Source: Johnsonella ignava ATCC 51276
Lineage (GTDB): Bacteria > Bacillota > Clostridia > Lachnospirales > Lachnospiraceae
Assembly (NCBI RefSeq): GCF_000235445.1
Contig: NZ_JH378832.1
Span: 153,457-217,456, forward strand
Direction: 5' to 3'
DNA: 64,000 nt
The notes below the pieces were generated by a model. It worked only from the letters and a program-made list of their open reading frames with translations. It ran no database searches and was not told where the DNA came from. A program made the translations under genes and the position numbers. Shown piece after piece: positions 62,846 through 64,000 of the stretch (the stretch's first letter is position 1; every line of letters starts with the position of its first letter).

Positions 62846-63409
62846 TTACCATTTAGAAGGTTTGTCCCCGGGTACAAAGGTATAACTTCCGGGTGCACTT
62901 CCTTTATATGAGCCATTATATGTTGTTGCATTTGCTGCAGGTCTCCATATTCGGCTAATCCCTTCATTTTGAGAATCTCCGTATACTTCTTCACCTGACG
63001 TATCGGCATGCAACCCGACATCTCTTATGCCAAACAGTCTAAGGAAATAACAATCCTGCCTTGTCTCAAGTACTGCTTTAGTCCTTATTTTTCTTGAATT
63101 ATCTGCACTTTCATATTCCTGAAAATATAGAGTAAGCGTTCCATTGAAGTTATTTCTGGACAGATTTTCCGATAAAACATTATAGCTGGTAGCACCCGGA
63201 TTATCTGCATATCTTATCATATCCGCATTATCAAGCTTATCGGCTTTTACCATCTGACATAAATTTTCCAATTCATTTCGCTTCATATATATCATGCCTA
63301 AATCAACCGCCAGACCGATAAAACCGGTCAAAACAACTATTGAAAAGGCAAATATTATAATTATATTTCCATCTTCCTTGTTAAAAATTTTCTTCAAAAA
63401 ATGCCTCAT
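62846..63409 (-). CDS. TadG/TadE-like Flp-pilus assembly protein
   Basis: 187 residues. The N-terminal DGNIIIIFAFSIVVLTGFIGLAVDLG helix (about 13-40) is the Flp-pilus TadE/G-like (PF13400) signature, followed by an extracytoplasmic part with no VWA domain, unlike classical TadG. It is a minor pseudopilin-like protein of the Tad apparatus. The VWA function may instead be carried by the adhesin encoded downstream. AGGAGATAG precedes the ATG. Confidence 0.82.
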   Translation of the reverse strand: MRHFLKKIFNKEDGNIIIIFAFSIVVLTGFIGLAVDLGMIYMKRNELENLCQMVKADKLDNADMIRYADNPGATSYNVLSENLSRNNFNGTLTLYFQEYESADNSRKIRTKAVLETRQDCYFLRLFGIRDVGLHADTSGEEVYGDSQNEGISRIWRPAANATTYNGSYKGSAPGSYTFVPGDKPSKW

Positions 63410-63423
63410 GCCTATCTCCTCAC

Positions 63424-63993
63424 TTATTCCGTGCGCTGCAATTCGGCAACAGTTCTCTCACTATTAAGACTCTTTCTTATAGTGAGTGTATCGCCAAAAA
63501 ATGTCTTTCCAAAAAATGTCAAAGGAACCACACGATACTCAATATCTGCCCTAATCTTCATATATCTTGTATCTTTTCTTGCCGTAGTATATTCCTGTGC
63601 CTTATAGCTCGGCACATCAAAGCTTGTTTCTTTGTTTTCAGCCTCAACCACAGCATTTGTAACTATAAGATTACTTGGTTTAAAACCCCACAGGCTACTT
63701 TGCTTTATAGAGTTTTTTATTGCATTCTCTACAACTAAACCGCTGTAAACTTTTCTATCAACACCCTGCTGCATGTACACCATATTATCAACAAGCTGAC
63801 TGGAATTAACAAGATCTTTTTCACCGATTTCCCAACTTGCATGTGCATATCCTTGATTAAACACACTGCTTTGATATGCAACCCACGAAAAATCAATAAT
63901 TGCCAGCATAATTGCTAAAAATATGGGGAAAACTAAAGCAAATTCTACAATTCCCTGACCCTTCTCTTTTTTAATTAGTTTTTTTATATCCAT
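63424..63993 (-). CDS. TadE-like minor pseudopilin
   Basis: 189 residues. GQGIVEFALVFPIFLAIMLAIIDFSWVAYQ (about 12-42) is the TadE signature, with the Glu of the pseudopilin type (IVEFALV). The rest is extracytoplasmic. It starts seven bases from the window's right edge, so its upstream signals and the main Tad motor genes lie outside. The downstream TadG-like gene begins 14 bases later. Confidence 0.88.
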   Translation of the reverse strand: MDIKKLIKKEKGQGIVEFALVFPIFLAIMLAIIDFSWVAYQSSVFNQGYAHASWEIGEKDLVNSSQLVDNMVYMQQGVDRKVYSGLVVENAIKNSIKQSSLWGFKPSNLIVTNAVVEAENKETSFDVPSYKAQEYTTARKDTRYMKIRADIEYRVVPLTFFGKTFFGDTLTIRKSLNSERTVAELQRTE

Positions 63994-64000
63994 AACTATA

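Noticed and set aside
1..64000. tRNA, rRNA, CRISPR arrays, insertion sequences, prophage
   Set aside because: Looked for and not seen: no CCA-ended cloverleaf, no regular spaced repeats, no transposase or integrase genes.

Overview
The window is low-GC DNA from a Firmicute of the class Clostridia, most likely a Lachnospiraceae-type anaerobe. This is inferred from the gene set: an archaeal/eukaryotic-type prolyl-tRNA synthetase, YesM/YesN sugar sensing beside MglB-like binding proteins, a CBS/DRTGG-type inorganic pyrophosphatase, choline-binding-repeat proteins, and a Tad pilus locus. The genus cannot be fixed from the sequence. After about 4 kb almost every gene lies on the minus strand. I see no rRNA, tRNA, CRISPR array, insertion sequence or phage.

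Layout. 0-4 kb (+): the 3' part of a choline/ethanolamine-kinase-like gene, then two secreted proteins with choline-binding-type repeats, one of them a GH25 lysozyme. 4.1-12.7 kb (-): an exopolysaccharide/wall-glycan cluster, in transcription order a Wzy/ligase-like membrane protein, polyprenyl-P sugar transferase, UDP-galactopyranose mutase, rfbA, rfbB, a sugar-type nucleotidyltransferase and a GT2 glycosyltransferase. 12.8-31 kb: housekeeping genes (rho, rarA, AIM24-like, PH-domain, SanA-like, ProX-type editing protein, ComF, recD2, mreB, a CmpB-like membrane protein, phosphohexomutase, cca, proS). This part also holds two candidate non-coding RNAs, about 15.8-15.95 kb and 24.32-24.50 kb, and a degenerate 33-bp tandem repeat. 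31-35 kb (-): a LytTR response regulator, a Cys-pair membrane protein, a 53-residue membrane protein and a large secreted adhesin, apparently one operon. 35-43 kb (-): prs, a DnaC/DnaI-like loader, a DnaD-domain protein, murC, queT, aroK and a regulated pyrophosphatase. 43-50 kb (-): an AraC-type response regulator, a YesM/LytS-type kinase and three sugar-binding proteins, two of them membrane-tethered, with no transporter genes. 50-58.4 kb (-): dtd and a complete F-type ATP synthase operon whose c subunit carries a Na+-type ligand set. 58.7-64 kb (-): the end of a Tad locus, with TadE-like and TadG-like proteins, a solute-binding lipoprotein and a 967-residue VWA adhesin with three pilin-type isopeptide domains.

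How it fits together. The left third builds and decorates a surface glycan and encodes proteins predicted to dock on it. The 31-35 kb and 58-64 kb blocks add regulated surface adhesins and pili. The 43-50 kb block looks like a sugar sensor in which anchored binding proteins report to the kinase, comparable in principle to XylFII-LytS. Many start codons were moved from the longest ORF to an internal start with a good ribosome binding site. One gene, comF, has no standard start codon within reach of its ribosome binding site.
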